From CG2-30-68-42 sp037440385 (GTDB taxonomy: Bacteria > Pseudomonadota > Gammaproteobacteria > Burkholderiales > Rhodocyclaceae), in contig JBBIUI010000106.1 in NCBI GenBank assembly GCA_037440385.1, positions 1 to 6,613 on the forward strand: 6,613 nt of DNA. Reading direction: 5' to 3'. This document shows positions 5,792 to 6,613 of this stretch, piece after piece. The notes beneath the pieces are model-generated. The model searched no databases. It worked only from the letters and a program-made list of their open reading frames with translations, and was not told the DNA's origin. Within the stretch, counting starts at the first letter, position 1. Every line of letters starts with the position of its first letter. The position numbers and the translations under genes were made by a program.

Positions 5792-6466
5792 TCACTGCCC
5801 GGTCGCGGCGATGCGCCGCAGCCCGGCCGGATCGAGGATCTCGACCTGTTCGCGCCCGAGTGCGACCAGCCCCTGATCGGCGAACCCCTTCAGCAGCCGC
5901 GTGACGATCTCGCGCACGCTTCCCAGCTCATCCGCGAGACGCTGGTGCGTCGTGCGCAGCATCCGGCCCTTGCCGAGCAGCAGCGCGGCGAGCCGCTGGT
6001 CCAGCTTGCGGAACGCGACCTCCTCGACGAGCTGCATCAGGCCGGCGATGCGCTCGGCGAACAGCGAGAACAGGAAGTCGCGAAACGGCGGTTCGTCGAG
6101 CAGCGCCGCGAAGCACTCGCGCGGCAGCATCATCAGCGCGGTGTCGAGCTCGGCAACGCCGCGCGCGTTGTACTCGGTGCGCCCCAGCAGGCAGCTCGAG
6201 GAGATGATGCAGGTCTCGCCCGGGCCCACCCGGTACAGCGGCAGCTCGCGCCCGTTGGGGGCGGCCTTCGCGACGCGGATCGAGCCTTCCAGCACCAGCG
6301 GAAACCCGCGGCAGGGATTGTGCTCGTCGAACAGCACGGTGCCCGCCGGTACGCGCACGGTGTGCGCCGCGCCGATGCAGCGATCCAGCGCATCGCGCCG
6401 CACTCGCGCGAACACCGGGTAGAGCGCGACGAGCGCGCCGGCATCGGGCGGGCGCTCCACGCTCAT
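5792..6466 (-). CDS. Crp/Fnr-family transcriptional regulator
   Basis: The 224-residue product has an N-terminal cupin-like effector domain (about 15-125, with PAGTVLFDE and LVLEGSIRV), a long dimerisation helix (about 128-162) and a C-terminal winged helix-turn-helix (about 170-215). The recognition helix SVREIVTR places Arg185, Glu186 and Arg190 at the spacing of the DNA-contacting Arg180, Glu181 and Arg185 of CRP. The effector pocket differs from CRP: by rough alignment Tyr99-Asn100 replace the phosphate-binding Arg-Ser, so cAMP is unlikely. The N-terminal cysteine cluster that holds the FeS centre of FNR is absent. Cysteines are at 30, 52, 86, 92 and 118, including a Cys-X5-Cys (86/92) in the cassette. 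The ATG at 6466 was chosen because GGAG lies 5 nt upstream and it overlaps the xth stop as ATGA. An upstream in-frame ATG at 6538 lies inside xth and adds only unconserved Arg/Ala-rich residues. The effector is unknown. Confidence 0.9.
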   Translation of the reverse strand: MSVERPPDAGALVALYPVFARVRRDALDRCIGAAHTVRVPAGTVLFDEHNPCRGFPLVLEGSIRVAKAAPNGRELPLYRVGPGETCIISSSCLLGRTEYNARGVAELDTALMMLPRECFAALLDEPPFRDFLFSLFAERIAGLMQLVEEVAFRKLDQRLAALLLGKGRMLRTTHQRLADELGSVREIVTRLLKGFADQGLVALGREQVEILDPAGLRRIAATGQ

Positions 6467-6612
6467 GCCAGCTCCACGATGACAGGAGCATGATCCGAGG
6501 GCCGCTCGGCGCCGCGCGGACCGGCATCGATCCGGCATCCCCGCGCGCGCGGGGCCAGCGCGCGCGACAGCAGGATGTGATCGATCCGCAACCCCATCTT
6601 GCGCCGGAACGC
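6463..6612 (-). CDS. xthA: Exodeoxyribonuclease III, C-terminal fragment (cut by window end)
   Basis: Only the last 49 codons are in the window, with the frame open to the right edge. They match the C-terminus of the exonuclease III / AP endonuclease family, which cuts DNA 5' to abasic sites and degrades one strand 3' to 5' during base excision repair. The fragment begins FRRKMGLRIDHILLS, containing the active-site Asp matching E. coli Asp229 (codon 6582-6580). It ends near ERPSDHAPVIVEL, containing the catalytic Asp-His pair matching Asp258-His259 (codons 6495-6490). The active-site end of the enzyme therefore looks intact. The TGA stop (6465-6463) overlaps the ATG of the Crp/Fnr regulator, implying one transcript with coupled translation. 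The assignment to the family is firm. The choice between xthA and an exoA-type paralogue cannot be made from the fragment. Confidence 0.9.
   Translation of the reverse strand, partial: AFRRKMGLRIDHILLSRALAPRARGCRIDAGPRGAERPSDHAPVIVELA
6472..6475 (-). promoter_or_regulatory. Ribosome binding site deciding the regulator start
   Basis: On the minus strand GGAG lies 5 nt before the ATG at 6466, inside the last codons of xth. It favours this start over the ATG at 6538. Confidence 0.65.
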
Positions 6613-6613
6613 G

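Noticed and set aside
5714..6493. 259-codon plus-strand frame opposite the regulator
   Set aside because: It is antisense to a clear Crp/Fnr protein, and its His/Arg/Gln-rich composition is typical of a shadow frame.
6467..6538. N-terminal extension of the regulator to the ATG at 6538
   Set aside because: The extra 24 residues are an off-frame reading of the xth end. The ATG at 6466 has a GGAG and an ATGA overlap.

Overview
This is a GC-rich, gene-dense stretch of a Gram-negative chromosome. The conserved gene order lptD-surA-pdxA-rsmA, with an LptD barrel closely resembling the enterobacterial one, points to Proteobacteria. Gammaproteobacteria is the most likely class and a high-GC betaproteobacterium is the alternative. 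No mobile element, CRISPR array, tRNA or rRNA is visible.

Left part (1-5487, plus strand): a tightly packed four-gene operon. It holds lptD (5' end missing; outer-membrane LPS translocon), surA (periplasmic chaperone for outer-membrane proteins, including LptD), pdxA (vitamin B6 synthesis) and rsmA/ksgA (16S rRNA dimethyladenosine methyltransferase). The junctions are 12 nt, 4 nt and a 4-nt GTGA overlap, so translation is probably coupled along the operon. LptD carries an unusual Pro/Ala-rich linker encoded in part by a 15-bp tandem repeat.

Right part (5499-6613, minus strand): a convergent cluster read right to left. It holds the C-terminal end of exonuclease III (xth), then a Crp/Fnr-family regulator whose ATG overlaps the xth stop codon (ATGA), then a 92-bp gap, then a 66-residue two-helix membrane protein of the DUF2892/YgaP-like type. 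The gap holds a perfect 16-bp palindrome with the half-site spacing of Crp-family operators. It is centred about 42 bp upstream of the start predicted from a TGTAAT -10 element, which is class II activator geometry, and it is followed by a second perfect inverted repeat. The simplest reading is that the regulator controls the small membrane protein gene.

Most of the window is ordinary housekeeping sequence. The part most worth a second look is the regulator, palindrome and DUF2892 module, because the regulator appears to lack the cAMP-binding arginine and serine of CRP and has a Cys-X5-Cys pair in that region.
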